From NCBI GenBank assembly GCA_000499405.2, contig HG738139.1, positions 12,636,898 to 12,700,897 on the forward strand: DNA of 64,000 nucleotides. Reading direction: 5' to 3'. Numbering within the stretch: the first letter of the stretch is position 1; each line of letters starts with the position of its first letter. This document shows positions 1 through 12,865 of this stretch, piece by piece. The position numbers were made by a program, and so were the translations under genes. The notes under the pieces are model-generated. The model saw nothing but the letters and a program-made list of their open reading frames with translations, made no database searches and had not been told where the DNA came from. This DNA comes from Onchocerca volvulus (Eukaryota; Nematoda; Chromadorea; Rhabditida; Onchocercidae).

Positions 1-270
1 AGATGAATTCTGACAGCTAAAAAGTAAAATTATAAAAAAAAAAATTACGAAAATGAAATTCTCTAACATCACTAGAGCTTTACTGTCACGGTAGGTTTAG
101 TTATTCATTACGCATCATAGTTTTTGACATTTGTTTTTATTTGCATATAATTGCATGATAATTCCTAAAAACGATTTAATATATCGAAAAATGAATGAAC
201 CATAATAATTACAAAAATTCGTCAGAAAATGGTGATTGGAAATATCAGAAAATTGTTTAGGAGAATTTTT

Positions 271-1569
271 TTAAATTGACAATAATGAAATAAATTGATC
301 TATATATTTCAGAGTAAAAATCAAATTAGAGAATTCCTTTGAACATGCACAGTGATTTACGAAATGCACAAAATAAAACCTTTCATCGATGCAGTCTTCC
401 GCAAAAGGGTCCTTGGAAATTAAAATATAAATCGTTGGAACGTCTACATGCACAAGTATTCTGAAACATCAATAGTAAAATATTTAACTATTACAATTGA
501 TGAATGATATTTTTCGGCATTAATGAAGATGAAAGATCCCTCACCACTTAATTTTATTCAATGATTTCAGTCCAACATTTAATAAGTTACTGTTTAACAA
601 TTGAAAAGAATAAGCATAAATAAATATGGCTTGAAAAATAATAATAGTCTGCGATACTTACTTGCTTAAATTTTCAATCGTTGGTAACCAGGAATCAGTT
701 CGCCGTGTGAACACTATTTTGTTCCATTGATATAGCACTCCATCCTGTAAGCATGAACAATTATTTACTCTTAAAATGGATCACAATGTTTAAAAAATGG
801 AAATGAGATAAAAAAAAAAAAAAAAATGAAATAAGACAGTTCGAATAAAATTTAGGAATGGAAATCATTTAAAAGCGATGTTTAGGCTGACTCTTGATAA
901 TGAAAATAATAAACACAGTAAAAATCAAGATAAGGAAGAAACAAAAGAGAATGTATATTACCACTCCTGAAAATATGAATTGAGAAAGTATTAGAATAAG
1001 TTGGACTAACCTTATAATTTCTTTTGAATACTTCTACACATGAAATGCATTTTGCTGTAGCTTCACCGACTCCTTTGAAAATTACCCTGCGACAATTTGT
1101 ATCCTAAAATAATTAATAAAATATGAATAAATAGGAAGGTTTAAAATTCATTTAGAAAAATTTTAATCATTAATTATATAAAAATAGTAGCAAAGACTTT
1201 CAAAACTTTTCTTTCTCCCTAAAACTTAGAAACTATTTCAATTATCCTCATATTTCTCGCTTAATAAATGGGAAATAAAACATGATAAATTGATGAATTA
1301 AATTAACTAGGAAAAAAATTGAAATATTAGTTATTGCTTATAGCATACAATAAATAAAAACCAGAAACTGTAATAAAAATAACAAGTATCGACCTAGAAT
1401 AAATTTTTAGACAAAATCTTACTTCAAAAAGTTTGTCCACAAAGGTGAGAATATTTTTGAATTTAGTATTTTCCTTTACTATCATTTCCTTTGTACCAGT
1501 TGTTAATTCAGTTGGAAAGGGTGGCAAGCATGGTAAGTTTATTTCGCTTTCCTTGATATAATTGTCCAT
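271..1569 (-). CDS. Alba-domain RNase P/MRP subunit p25-like protein (RPP25-like)
   Basis: Four exons on the minus strand (1423-1569, 1011-1103, 662-744, 271-460) join in frame to 170 residues. All three introns have GT-AG ends (donors GTAAGA, GTTAGT, GTAAGT). The Alba fold spans roughly residues 30-140. It contains KFKNILTFVDKLF, then RRVIFKGVGEATAKCISCVE, which matches the signature of RPP25 and RPP25L (start of helix 1, then a VxxGxGxAxxK-type segment), and later PTIYILISKDPF. In this family the protein pairs with RPP20 and binds the P3 domain of RNase P and RNase MRP RNA, acting in tRNA and rRNA processing. The ATG at 1567-1569 lies 13 nt after an acceptor (AG at 1583-1584), which suggests spliced-leader addition. 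It is divergent from VPS50, 2 kb away. The C-terminal 15 or so residues are unremarkable, and the last exon could instead splice onward beyond the left edge. Family assignment is firm; the orthologue (RPP25 or RPP25L) cannot be settled. Confidence 0.82.
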
Positions 1570-3607
1570 ATGATAGATAATTCTGAAGCAAATCTGAAAC
1601 TGCTAAACATATTTCGCATGATCGATATCATAAATTTGAATATATAATTCACGCTCCTATATGCATGAATATTCTGAAATGTATGTAAATAATAAAATAA
1701 TAGCTGATAACTGATAACCTTTTATCTATCTTTTCTGATGAATTAATCCTGAATGGATGATCGACTGGAGAGTAATTTATCTTTACTTAGGAGAGAATGA
1801 GAGAGAGAAAGATAAAGAGAAGCTACTGCACTCAGGTCGCAAACATTTCCCAAATTTGTTATGAAATACTTATTTCATATCGTGTTGCATACCAGGAATA
1901 TGCAACTTATCAATACTATCGCTCGCATAGTGAGACATGAGCATTGCTATGACGTCACAGATGTCCATGGGAGTTCTGGGAGTGGGTGATGGGGGGTAGA
2001 ATGACAATTGAGGGGTAGTTTGCGTGGGAGTGTTCGATTAGTTTAATGAAATAGAAATTAATAAAGTCGGGACTATTTTGACAGAATAAAATTTATCGAG
2101 AATTCCGGGAAAACATCATTACACTCATGGAGAAATAATTAATTGGTAATTAATTAAGTGTATAATTTAGAAAGTAATTGATTGGTCAAGAAATTACTTT
2201 ATAAATAAATCGGAATATTGTCCTTCTTTTTTCATGCAAACTCATTGCATTATTATTGTTATTGTCGTTATTTTTATCAGCGATGTTAACATTCTTATTG
2301 TTATTATTGTTTCTATAGTAATATAATATATATATATATATATATGTTTGTATAGGCATCTATGCACCAAAATCGACAGATCGAGTTCACATCAAAGGAT
2401 CCTATCGCCTTACCATTTGGCGCCGTATAATGGTTTTTGTAAGTTTATATGATTTAAATTATCATTTAAATGAACTTGTTTGTTGAGTTTCTTATATTTT
2501 TCATTACTGCTGTCAGCGATATGAGTATAATTCTAGGTGTTATCAAGTTTTCTTCAGAAATATGACTGTTATTTAATTTTCGGAACGAAATATAAGATTT
2601 ATTTTAATGTGGGTACATATTTTTTATATTTTTGTTAGTTTAGCTCCATTATTTTGCTGTACTGCAATTCTTTTCATTATTTTTCAAAATCCTGAAAGTG
2701 CGAGACTTGAAATTCTGCTAAAATGCGGGGTTTTTATTCTAATCTTTAATTGTCAATGGCTTTGTTTCGGTCTATGAAATGTTGATATGGTTGATGATAT
2801 GACGTTCGAGGATATTGCTTAATATGCTACTGATAAATAATGTATGATTTAATATTCGCAACGCAAAGACTGGAAAAATTCTTTATTATAAGTTCTAAAA
2901 AACAGCACTGAGTAAGAAACCTTCACTAAAATAAGTGAATTTGTTCATGAATCTTAATGTTTTGCAAATATTTTAAATTAAGATGATTTCAGTTTATTTT
3001 AAAAGAAAACTGCACGATATCAGAACGGTTGGTGTTTAGAAAGCCATTACTATGATTACTTAAAAATGATCGGTCAAAACAGTCGCTGAAATATTCAAAG
3101 ATGAGAAAGTCAAAATCAATACAACTTGGCCAACTCGAAGAGTTTGAAATTGCAGTGACTGATGTAAGGCTTTTTAATTTCGCTTAGATGGAATTTTTTA
3201 GTTTGAGACATAGTCCTTTTATTATTATCAATATGCGACCGTGAAGATCGAATCATCGATAAGTATTCTCTTTTACCGCGAACTAAAAATCCATTTTAAT
3301 GGATTTCTCCTTCTTTTCTGCTAAATTTGTATGTTTGAAATTCTTTTCGTTCTTAGGCTATAATGATCACTGTTAAGTGGTTACTGATAATTTAAAGATT
3401 ACTAATAAGTTATTACTTCGGTTTTTGCTTCATATTATAAGATAGTCCGAATGACTTTTCAAGTTTACATATTCATCCATAGTAAATTAAATGGAGGGGT
3501 ATGCGTTAGTAATGAGCTCATCATCATTATATTATTGTTGAGGGATTACACTAAATGGTTAACCAATCTTCATAATAAATTTAACGAATTAACCCATACA
3601 CTTTTAG
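1570..3607. other. Divergent intergenic region between the p25-like gene and VPS50
   Basis: Two kilobases without convincing coding sequence, holding the promoters of two divergent genes. It contains an (AT)n run near 2328-2345, a CRE plus G-run element at 1950-1996 (listed separately) and a TTTGGCGCC element at 2416-2424 that resembles an E2F site. Roles of these sites are inference. Confidence 0.6.
1950..1996. promoter_or_regulatory. CRE palindrome next to a G-quadruplex-type G-run
   Basis: TGACGTCA, a full CREB/ATF palindrome, lies at 1950-1957. Four G-runs follow on the plus strand at 1969-1971, 1978-1980, 1984-1986 and 1991-1996, with loops of 6, 3 and 4 nt, which fits the usual G3 N1-7 quadruplex pattern. 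G-runs are rare in this AT-rich sequence. The element lies about 400 bp upstream of the p25-like start codon and 1.6 kb upstream of VPS50. A regulatory role is inferred. Confidence 0.4.
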
Positions 3608-6600
3608 ATGGATTCAATGGATAACGTAATCGTAGTACGAGACTCTTCTGGTCGCGGGCCAGCTAAATCTACTGTTGTATGTTTTTTAGTCTATTTTACA
3701 TTTGTCTACTGTTGTATGTATTTTGGACAATTTATGTGATAATTTCCTTTTATTTGGGAATAATTTGCAGTTACAAAATCGTGCTTTGTCAGCAGTAGAT
3801 TCGATCAAAGAAGCGGAAATATTGGAAAGTATTGAAGCAGCATATTTCATCGCTGAAGGGTTCGATGCAACAGATTATGAACTGAAAGTAAATTTTATAG
3901 AAAAATTTTGAATTTCAAGTTTAGATAATTGCAAGGTTTTGCAGTTTCAAAATTTTCACTTCCAGATTTTCATTTTTTTTCAATCATTATGCAATTTAGA
4001 AAGTCATGAATAGAGATATTTTGCCTGAAGATCTAACTGAAGAAAGGAATAAATTAAAACAACAGTTACAAGTTGTTTCGAAACGAGTATCGGCAATGAT
4101 TATGCAGAATTGGCCATCTTATTCATCTCAGTTGAAAGATATCAGTGAAATCCAAAAGGATCTAGATAATATCCTTTCGGTAATTCAGAACATGCGAAAG
4201 TTAGTTTTTTTTTTCATATTGGCAATAGGGAAGTAATCTTTGCGACCATTTAGTAGTAGAAAATTAATAGAACTGATAATCCACCAACTGAACAGTGATA
4301 TTTTGAAACCAATCTTTTTACAGTATGAGATATTCATTATATTTACCAACTTTGTTTGAGCATAGTAAAATATAAATTTAAAAAATCTTAACCTGTCCTA
4401 ACTATAAAGGCGGATAAAAAGAAACAAACAAAAAAAAAAACACTCCTCTTGATGAGAGGAGTATTTGTTTTTTTCATTTTTTATGTTTTTTTATTCGTAC
4501 ATAATACTTCTTTTTTAAGTAAAGTGTTTCATTCTTATTTTTATTTCAGAAAACTTGGTCAAGCAAAACTTGAAAGTCAGAATGGTTTGCAAATAATCGC
4601 AAATTACAGAAATCGAATATTTTTGAAGAAATTGCTCTCCTCCCTTGAGACTATTAAAACATTATATGAAGTGCAGTTCCAGATTAAAGATCTTATCCAG
4701 GTTTGATATTGTTGTTCTTGTTTTTATAATGCTTCATTGTAATTCGTGACTTTTTTTTTGGTCCTATTTATGCATCGTTTTGAATTCAACGGACAAATGA
4801 TTAGAAGTATAGTGACTATGCCATTCTTTTCAATTCTTTTTAGGAGGAAAATTTTCCTGCAGCTATTAATATGTGCTATGAAGCGCAAAAAGCTACAGTA
4901 ACTTTTAGTCAATTCAACTGCGTCAAGTAATAATTTATATTTAATCTTAAGAGTAAAAAAAATTCGTTTATCTCACATCTTGTATCGACCATCTCTTATC
5001 CCTTTTCGGAATAATTACAATTCACAGAAAATATTTTTGAAAAAATTATTATTCTATCATTGGAGATCACCAAAATATCAAAGAAGTTGAATTCATTATT
5101 ACTGCTTCAAAAATGAACTTGAGTATGCAGATTGCTTTGAAATCGGACTCTGGAAAATTTTCAGACAGTAGTTAATGATGAGCTTTCTTACTTTTGAAAG
5201 TAAATTAATAATTTTATGCGTTAGGGCAAGATTTTTACATCAGAATGAAATGCTTTAATAGTATCTTTGAAAGGGATTTTCAACAATTTCTCTCCATTCC
5301 ATAAAAGCTTTATGCATTCTACTCGAACTTGATTTCTTAACTGGGACTTATTTGTAGAGAGATATCTGTAAAACTGTGTGAAGCGCTGGAGGACATCGAA
5401 AATAGTTTAGATAACTGTTTGGCATCAATGACAATTTTATTCAGCGTTGATCGTTATTCATCGATTTATACTGCCTACAAACTGTTAGATAAAGTTGAGG
5501 TAATTGATCTTCCTCTTTATTTTTATTTGGAATTTTTTAAGGTTTAAATAGTATGTATCAAGATTTTATCTATGCAACTATGAAGAATTCTGTGTCTAAC
5601 TAGCATATGGAAATAATCCAGTGTAAAACCGTATGAGAAATTTAAAAAGACATTTTTTGAAACGACATTTTTTTAAATAGCATACTAGAACTGCAGTAGA
5701 AGTACGCAGTTTTCTAATTTTGTTTGATTTTTCTATTAACATTTTTTTAAAGGGATGCGCGATGAAAGTAGTTGGTTTTACTCGTGCAACTTTGGAAAGT
5801 TCAGCGAGAACGGTTATTATTGATAAATTATTGCCAATCAAGACTGAAACAAAGGTTGGAGAATTGTCATACGAGCAGCTTTGTGAGGTAACATTTGACA
5901 GATTTGATTGCAATCTTTTTTTTTTTTAATTTCTTAAAATTGCGTCAGTTTTATGCAGATTTTCTGTAGGCTGTGGACATGGAACAAATAATAGAATGTG
6001 TGCGTGAGTTGGGATTTGTTATTTGTAAAATATTGTTCACCTATCACTCTATTTTGCTTTTCCATGTAGATGAAGATGAAAGATTGGAATATGCACATGA
6101 AAAATGTGGTTGGTTTTTCATTATTATTTCATAACTTAGATCTTCAAGTTTTTTAGCTGTATTTTTCCAATACAGAATGATGGGCAGTTATTGATGATTG
6201 ATTTGAATATATTTAGTTTTATCAACATCTTTATGATTACAGTTATTGAATAACTTCTCTTAATTATATCTTTTTGGTCATTGTTTATTTCTGAGTATAT
6301 TCTAGAAAATGTCGGTATTGTTCGTAAAATTCTCGTGGATTCGTTACATTCTATTTTCAAAACTGCATCAATAAAATTCAGTACTTTGTTATATTCTCAT
6401 GATCTCTCGCTTTTAAAAATCGACCAGTTTTTGGATATTATTGAAATGTCAAATCGGTTAGTTTCAACTATTACTTTTTCACATTTTCATTTAGATAATC
6501 TTTGGAATTTTAATCTTTAAAGTTCTCTTTATTGAATTCTGTTGGTTTTGAGTTGAACGATGTAACCTTTTCATGCATATTTTTTTGCCGTAATACGCGC

Positions 6601-8885
6601 CTTTATTTATAAATTTTAAGATTCAAGCAATTTGGTCGTACTTATTTTGGCAGCATTTGTGATGAAGTTACGATGTCATTGGAAAAGCAGAGTCATCATT
6701 ACTTCAAGAGGTTTGTTGTAGAATTATAATTCAGTCGAACAACTTTATGTGTATTTCATTTAGATTCCATTATGAACGAATGGATGAGCTTCGTATGTTT
6801 CTGGAAAACGAAGTTTTTGCTTTATGTCCGGTACCATTGCAATTCACCTTGTTCGATTTGCAGGTGTGATATTTAATACTGCATTCTTATTTCAGAAATT
6901 ATGTTTTGTAAATTATATCTTCGATACTAACAGATATTGCATGTTCATTACTTGATATGATGAACAGAAATGCACACTTACCAGTGGCATTAAGCAATAT
7001 TAGTGGGTTATCATGTAATTTAATATTTCACTGTGAGGGACAGAAGCTCCGAATTCCAAAGTTTTATATTTGTAGTTTTAAGGAATTCAGTTTCCTGAAA
7101 GAATCGAGAGAGTATCGAGGAAGATTGGGTTCTTCCATACATTCCGAAACTGATCTGGAAATGACTGAGCCTGTAGACTTTCAAATTCTGCAACCGACTG
7201 ATTTGAATCCTTTTATGGTGGGAATTACAGACATGGATTCATGTGCTAAAGTCAGTATTTATTTGTAATCTTGCATTATGATGCGTTAACTACAAAGCTA
7301 TTACATGTTTCTTATGTTCCAAACTTCAGGATATAGATGTTACCGTTCTTGAAAATATGAAGAGTTCACTGAATAATGATGTAGAGAGTGATAGGTAAGT
7401 TCTTCATTTTACAGTCTTTACAGACTTAAGAAAATAGAGCATTCTAGTTGCGGAAATAGTCTGTTTTATTTCGAATTCAATTTCTTTATATTTTTTGTGA
7501 AATTAAGAAAATGTATTTATGGAATAATTTGTGGGCATTATGAATAAACATAAAGAGAGAGAATTGTAATGATATAAATTGTTAATAAAACCATTGTTCT
7601 GAATTCTCATATGCAGTTAAATATATCATTGAATGGAATTTGATTTCCATTACTTTCATCTTTTGATGACTTTTTCCTTAGTGAGAATCTTGCAGTCACT
7701 TTTGTTATTGATAAAATATCTTTGTTTTAAATCTCTAATAATATTTTATTTCATTCACAGGTATAGTATGGATGATAATTTCTCACAATTGGCTCCAGTT
7801 CTTTGTAATACATCGTTGAATCTCTTACGCTTTATTGGTTTGCCTTCATTTTAAACTCAATTTTATTGTCATTTTTTCCGCTTTGCTGTCATTATTTTTC
7901 CATATGAACTTTTTTATTTTGTTAATATCTATTATTGGTAATTTAGGGAAGTACATTCGAATGACTTATATGCTTCATTCAGTTGCTGAACAAGCTGTAA
8001 ATGGTATTTTTGAACTCTGCAGCTATTTTTTCTTTGCGGTAATATCTTTTTTAAATTTATTTTCATCTATTAAAATTTGTTTACGACATATTTTGTTTTG
8101 TCAGAACTTTATACAGAGTTCAAAAATAAGACATTGAATAACTTCTTATTCAGTGTTTTTTCCAGATGTATTCGTTTTTCATGTCAAATGCACATAATAT
8201 TGCCAATTCTTTTTTCTCTTCAAATTTGAAAAATGTTATGGACAATTTAAAAAGTGATTTATTCAGTAATGATTCACCTTCAAAAGATACAAGTGTGAGT
8301 TGGATTTTCTTTTATTAAGTAGCGAGTTTATTTTGATTTATACCCTAGTTATATAGCTAATCTTGCTTGCTATTCTATATTTATACTTCATTTTTTATTT
8401 TATTTCGATATATCTTTAATTCCTGTTACGTTTTGTTGTTTTCTAGATAATTTAGAGCTCATAGAAGTTGACATGCATGTATGGATTAGCAGATCTTTTT
8501 TATTTTGAATCCTACTGTACGATTTTTTTCAGAAATGTAAGTATTTCCCATGTACATTGTTACAAGATGTTAAACTTGATTCGGGACCTAGTTATGCCTT
8601 ACGTGAACGCATTGTTGGCGCTGAATCTGTGTAAGTGATTCATTTTTAATAGTACTGTCCATTTTATTAGATACTTCATTTTCTCTGTTAACCTATTTTT
8701 TGAAAAATTTCAGAAATTTCATCGCTAAACAACTTGATCTTATCCGTCCAGTCATTGAGTCACTTGTTGATCATGATATCATCGAAAAATACTATACAGA
8801 GGTTTGTATCTTGTGATTGCATTTTTGATGCAAATGAATAGTATTCGGAACTGCGTAAGTTATGATTTTTGATATCACAACAGAT

Positions 8886-8928
<43 letters not shown>

Positions 8929-10450
8929 TAAATTATAATTAAAAAACTCAGATTCTGGCTGTAATACCAGAAATGCGAGAATGTATATATGGTTGTGCAG
9001 TAAGCTGTTTAATCGATTATGATCGTTTTGTGAATGATATAATGACAACAAAATGGGATATTGATCAACTTCAATCACAACATAGTATTTATGTTGATAA
9101 CATTTTGAAGGTGCGTTCTTTTGTTTCGTAAATTTCACTTTAGTTTTTATTCAGATAAATACAAAATTATTCAAATCCAGATTACATGCTTCATCTTTTT
9201 CCTGAAGCTTCATAAGATCCTATGTTCTCTAAATGAACATTTAAAAAGCAGGAATTCTTTCCTCTTTAATTATTGTACTTTGACACCAGCTTATTTCTTA
9301 TCGTTCATTTGTATTTCTATACATTTCAATCAAATGTGTTTATGTCTTTGATTCCATTCGCTGCTTGCTTGTTAATCTATTTTTTCTTGAATCAAGTGAA
9401 ATTATATCAAACAATTTGTCATCTGTAATTTAGATCTATTAAGTAGGAATTATGGTAGGGCTTCACTGCTCTCATAATTAATTCGATTATGTGGATTGCA
9501 GGAATTTTCAAGAATTAAAGATTTGCTTTCGGAAATCGCAGAACAAATACCAATTACGAAACCGGTTCAAAAGACTTTTTGGAGCACGGTTATATGCTGT
9601 ACATTTAATGCGCTTGTCAAAGGGTATATTATATTCCACAGTTTAGATTTAACCTAGTGTTTACTATAATTTTTCTTTATGTATCCTTATCATTGTATCT
9701 TTACAAAGTAAAACAGTGTACTGGATAAAGCCTCATCATTTTCATTAATAAAATTGATTATCTCAGACTTTTTTTATATAGAATTTTTTTGAAGTTATGG
9801 CGAATTTGGGAAAAAGTGCTCGAATGAAGGACGTGCATTAATGCAGTTAGATTTTCAACAGTTAATTGCAAAACTCGAACAACTTGTCGATTTCATGCCA
9901 ATTCCACATAAAGCATATGTTGAGAGTTACATCAAAGCTTATTATTTGCCTGAAAGTTCAATGGAATCTTGGATTTTACAACATAGAGTTAGTAATATTC
10001 ATTGTTTTCTTAGAGTTTTCGTGGCAAATTTGAAAATTAAAGTCTGAATTTTAGAGTTTAAATTTTTTTCGGCGTAAGAAGTGGTTTTGACGTATTAGAA
10101 ATTTATTTTTTCTTAAAATGTTCTTAATTATGCATCTTTCTCATCTGAATGAGTATAAAATAAAGCATACAATTAGAATATACATAACTGCTTGCTGAAA
10201 TTAGCTATTTATTGAGAAAGTGTGAAAACAAGAAATGCCAATAAATATTTGTGTCATTGCTTAGATAAGCCTTTGTTCTGAAATTTTGGCTGAATCGGTA
10301 TGGATGTGTGCAAGTTTCTACCGCTGTTTGTTACTTCAGTTGATTTTTTCACAGGAATACACGACGAATCAAATTATAACACTACTGAATGTGGCGACAC
10401 ATATTTCGAAGAAAGCCCGGACCCGAATTATCAACGCCCTCGAGGAATAG
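3608..10450 (+). CDS. vps-50: VPS50/syndetin (CCDC132), EARP complex subunit
   Basis: Twenty-two exons: 3608-3676, 3771-3887, 4000-4199, 4550-4700, 4844-4926, 5358-5499, 5753-5887, 5970-6108, 6306-6456, 6621-6710, 6764-6863, 7062-7250, 7330-7394, 7761-7837, 7947-8038, 8166-8294, 8533-8630, 8714-8801, 8952-9110, 9502-9623, 9795-9987, 10355-10450. They join to 894 residues; human syndetin has about 964. Diagnostic segments are [20 protein letters not shown] near the N-terminus, [12 protein letters not shown] in the middle, and [20 protein letters not shown] then [19 protein letters not shown] in the C-terminal DUF2451 region. VPS50 replaces VPS54 in the GARP-related EARP complex, which recycles endosomal cargo and, in worms, supports dense-core vesicle maturation. 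An acceptor AG at 3606-3607 directly abuts the ATG, typical of SL trans-splicing. The exon 11/12 junction is ambiguous: 6863 to 7062, or 6865 to 7076, both in frame. Three donors (4200, 6457, 9988) are GTTAGT. Confidence 0.93.
8888..8927 (+). repeat. Poly(T) run in a VPS50 intron
   Basis: Forty consecutive T in the intron before the exon at 8952. A homopolymer of this length is prone to length error in assembly. Confidence 0.95.
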
Positions 10451-12701
10451 CATAAGGATAATCCGTTACGATTTTTTTTTTCTTTACATTTAGGCATTTA
10501 ATTTAATTCGCCATTGTTACTTCCGTTATTTTTAATCATTGTTGAATTGTTTGAATATTTTTCAATAATGTGAATACATTTTTTAAAAATCCGATTAAAA
10601 ATTACTTATAATTAAAAACCATAGAGATGATATTTAAAATTTTTTTTTGTGTTTTTGAAGAAAATCTTATCAACAATTGATGTTTAGGATTAGATAGCGC
10701 TTTGGACGTTTAGCAATTTATTTTTTCGAAGCCTTTTACTTTCAGCTTGCATGCCTTGGCAGTAAAGAGAATTTTTAACGGCAATATTGCGCAAGGTTAT
10801 ATGTCACTTTTTATTGTTTTAAATTTTGTGTTTGTTTTATATATTTTGTTTTATATATTCTGCTTTTTTTCATAAACATGTTTGTAAAAAGAAGGAAAAT
10901 TCGCTGCTCCACCTTATCATTTTGACAAAATCTCCTGGTCATGCCATAATTCTAAACTTCTTGGGTGGAAAAGTGGAGCTTGGAATGGGATTTTTTTTTT
11001 GTTTTTGAAATCCGAATAATTAACATTATTTGTGTGATAGAGGATATTTGTTGCTATTTATTTTCTTGCTGTGGAAATAAATTTCGATCTCGATTTTTGC
11101 ACTGGTTAGTTGTGTGGTTAGTTTTCTTTTCGGATATTTAAAAGATGAAAATATCCAAAGAAGCATTTTCTTTTGCCGATGACGTCTTCTATATATTGAA
11201 AGAAAACTGGACATGAAGAACTTTGAAGAATGAAATAAAAAAAAAAAAAAAAAAGAAATTCTGAAGTAAACAGATGAAAGATGATTTATTATAAATTTCG
11301 ACACTGTTTTGTACTTCAGTTGTTTCACAGCTCGATTTCGTTGTTTTCCCTTACTCCATTTTTTCACACAGCATCAGTTCGAAGAGCAGGAGCTACACAT
11401 CATACAGACCGGATTTCGCATAATCCATCCTTCAAATCCATATATTGATTTGTTAGTTTTCATAAGCTGTCTTTTTCATTTTTCACCATTGTTTAATGCT
11501 GTTGTGGAAGAATAAATTATGCAACCATCCAAATATTACAGCCAATAAGTTACGAGGAAGATGAATGAAGGAATCAAATCACACGAATGTCAGCAAAGTG
11601 GAAAAATTTCTCTTGAAAAATCGCATTTGTCAAAAGCAAACATATTATCAGTTGTTAGTTGTTAATAGACATTTCATAATTTTTCCCGATTCTATCGACT
11701 GCATTTTTCCACCTGCTCTTCATCTTCAGAAGTAAAAATTTGTGGATAAGAATAATAGAGGAGTTTCTTTGAAGAAAATGAGCTATTTTCAATGGAAATG
11801 ATTGAGTAATGAGATGAACTGAAACTCACCATATTTTAGTTATATGACAATATTTTAACATCCTAACGAAAAATGAAGTCTTGAGGTTTCTTTATTGATC
11901 CTCATATCATAGCGAAATCCTCATATCTTAACCTTCTTGTATTTTTTGAAGAATAAATTTTGTCATATTTTTTTATCCAATGTGTGACTTTTATCTGCCT
12001 GTAATCCTTATGTTACCAAAACTGTCTTCATCGATGGTAAAAACATGATTTTCAGGATCGTCGAATTGCGAACTATTTTCGGTTATCTTACGATTCCGTT
12101 TACAAAATAAACACTATTTAATTCTTTATTCGACTATAGCCTGGTTAGTTGAGGGCGATTATGATTTGAAATTTAATAACTCGCAAAAGTACATTTTAAA
12201 AAAATACATTGAAGCTGTTGATGAAGATATCAAAAGGATATGTTAGTAGAAAATCAGAAACCACCTGGTTTTTGGTTTTCTTTGTCACTGTCTTCATCAT
12301 ATTTGGGACTTTTCAAACGAATAATTCACTCTTCACCTTTCTATTTTCCTGTAATTTAAATAAAAATGCTCCAACAGTAAAATATCCCGGAATTTTTCCG
12401 GAAAAGATCAAGTTCCAAATTCTGATCTCTTAATCCAAACAATGCATTGAATTCGCTAAGAGCACAGCTTCATAATGTCACTAACTCACACAAATGTTTG
12501 AAATAAATTAGCATAAAATTTGATTGAAAAATAATTTCTGCGACGCAAAGCGAAAAGACTACGCGAAATATGGAGGTTTCCCAGTAATTTGTACGGTGTA
12601 ACAGAGATAAAAAGGAAGGGGAAGGGTTGTTGTGTTGCACAAAGGAATCCACTTGAAGTTGAATGCATGGCATCTTCGAATGGGTGCCAGCAAAAGCTCT
12701 T
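10451..12701. other. VPS50 3' flank and intergenic DNA
   Basis: AT-rich, with several homopolymer runs. No open reading frame here has coding character or recognisable homology. It holds the 3' UTR of VPS50 and the upstream flank of the first U1-like gene. Nothing else could be supported. Confidence 0.6.
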
Positions 12702-12865
12702 AAACTAACCTTGCTGAGAGGCTTCTCGCGATCATGAAGGCGGGACCTCCATGGTGAGGCTCGGTCATTGCACTTTTCGATCGGGTTGACCCGTGTGGCA
12801 ATCCCAAGTCGGGATTGGCCAGCAGCTTAATTTTTGCGTTTGGGGAAAGCGTTCGCGCTTCCCTG
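12702..12865 (+). ncRNA. Variant U1 snRNA with altered 5' splice-site recognition sequence
   Basis: About 164 nt, clearly homologous to the canonical copy at 13892-14056. It keeps the stem-loop I loop that binds U1-70K (GATCATGAAGG), the stem-loop II loop for U1A (CATTGCAC), an Sm site (AATTTTTG) and a terminal stem-loop capped by TTCG (AGCG-TTCG-CGCT). Stem-loop III is well paired (GGCAATCCC against GGGATTGGCC). The 5' end reads AAACTAACCTTG where canonical nematode U1 reads AAACTTACCTGG. U6 is A and G11 is U, so it is an exact complement of AAG|GTTAGT. The upstream flank shares GAATGG and AGCTC-TAAAC blocks with the other copy, which may be promoter remnants. Either a working variant U1 or a recent pseudogene; the sequence alone cannot decide. 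Confidence 0.8.

Noticed and set aside
5596..5913. Minus-strand 105-codon frame
   Set aside because: Lies opposite VPS50 exon 7, and its composition reflects the complement.
8875..9138. Minus-strand lysine-rich frame
   Set aside because: Antisense of VPS50 exon 19 and of the poly(T) run.
11026..11367. Minus-strand 113-codon frame
   Set aside because: Driven by poly(A)/poly(T) (Phe and Lys runs); no splice or family support.
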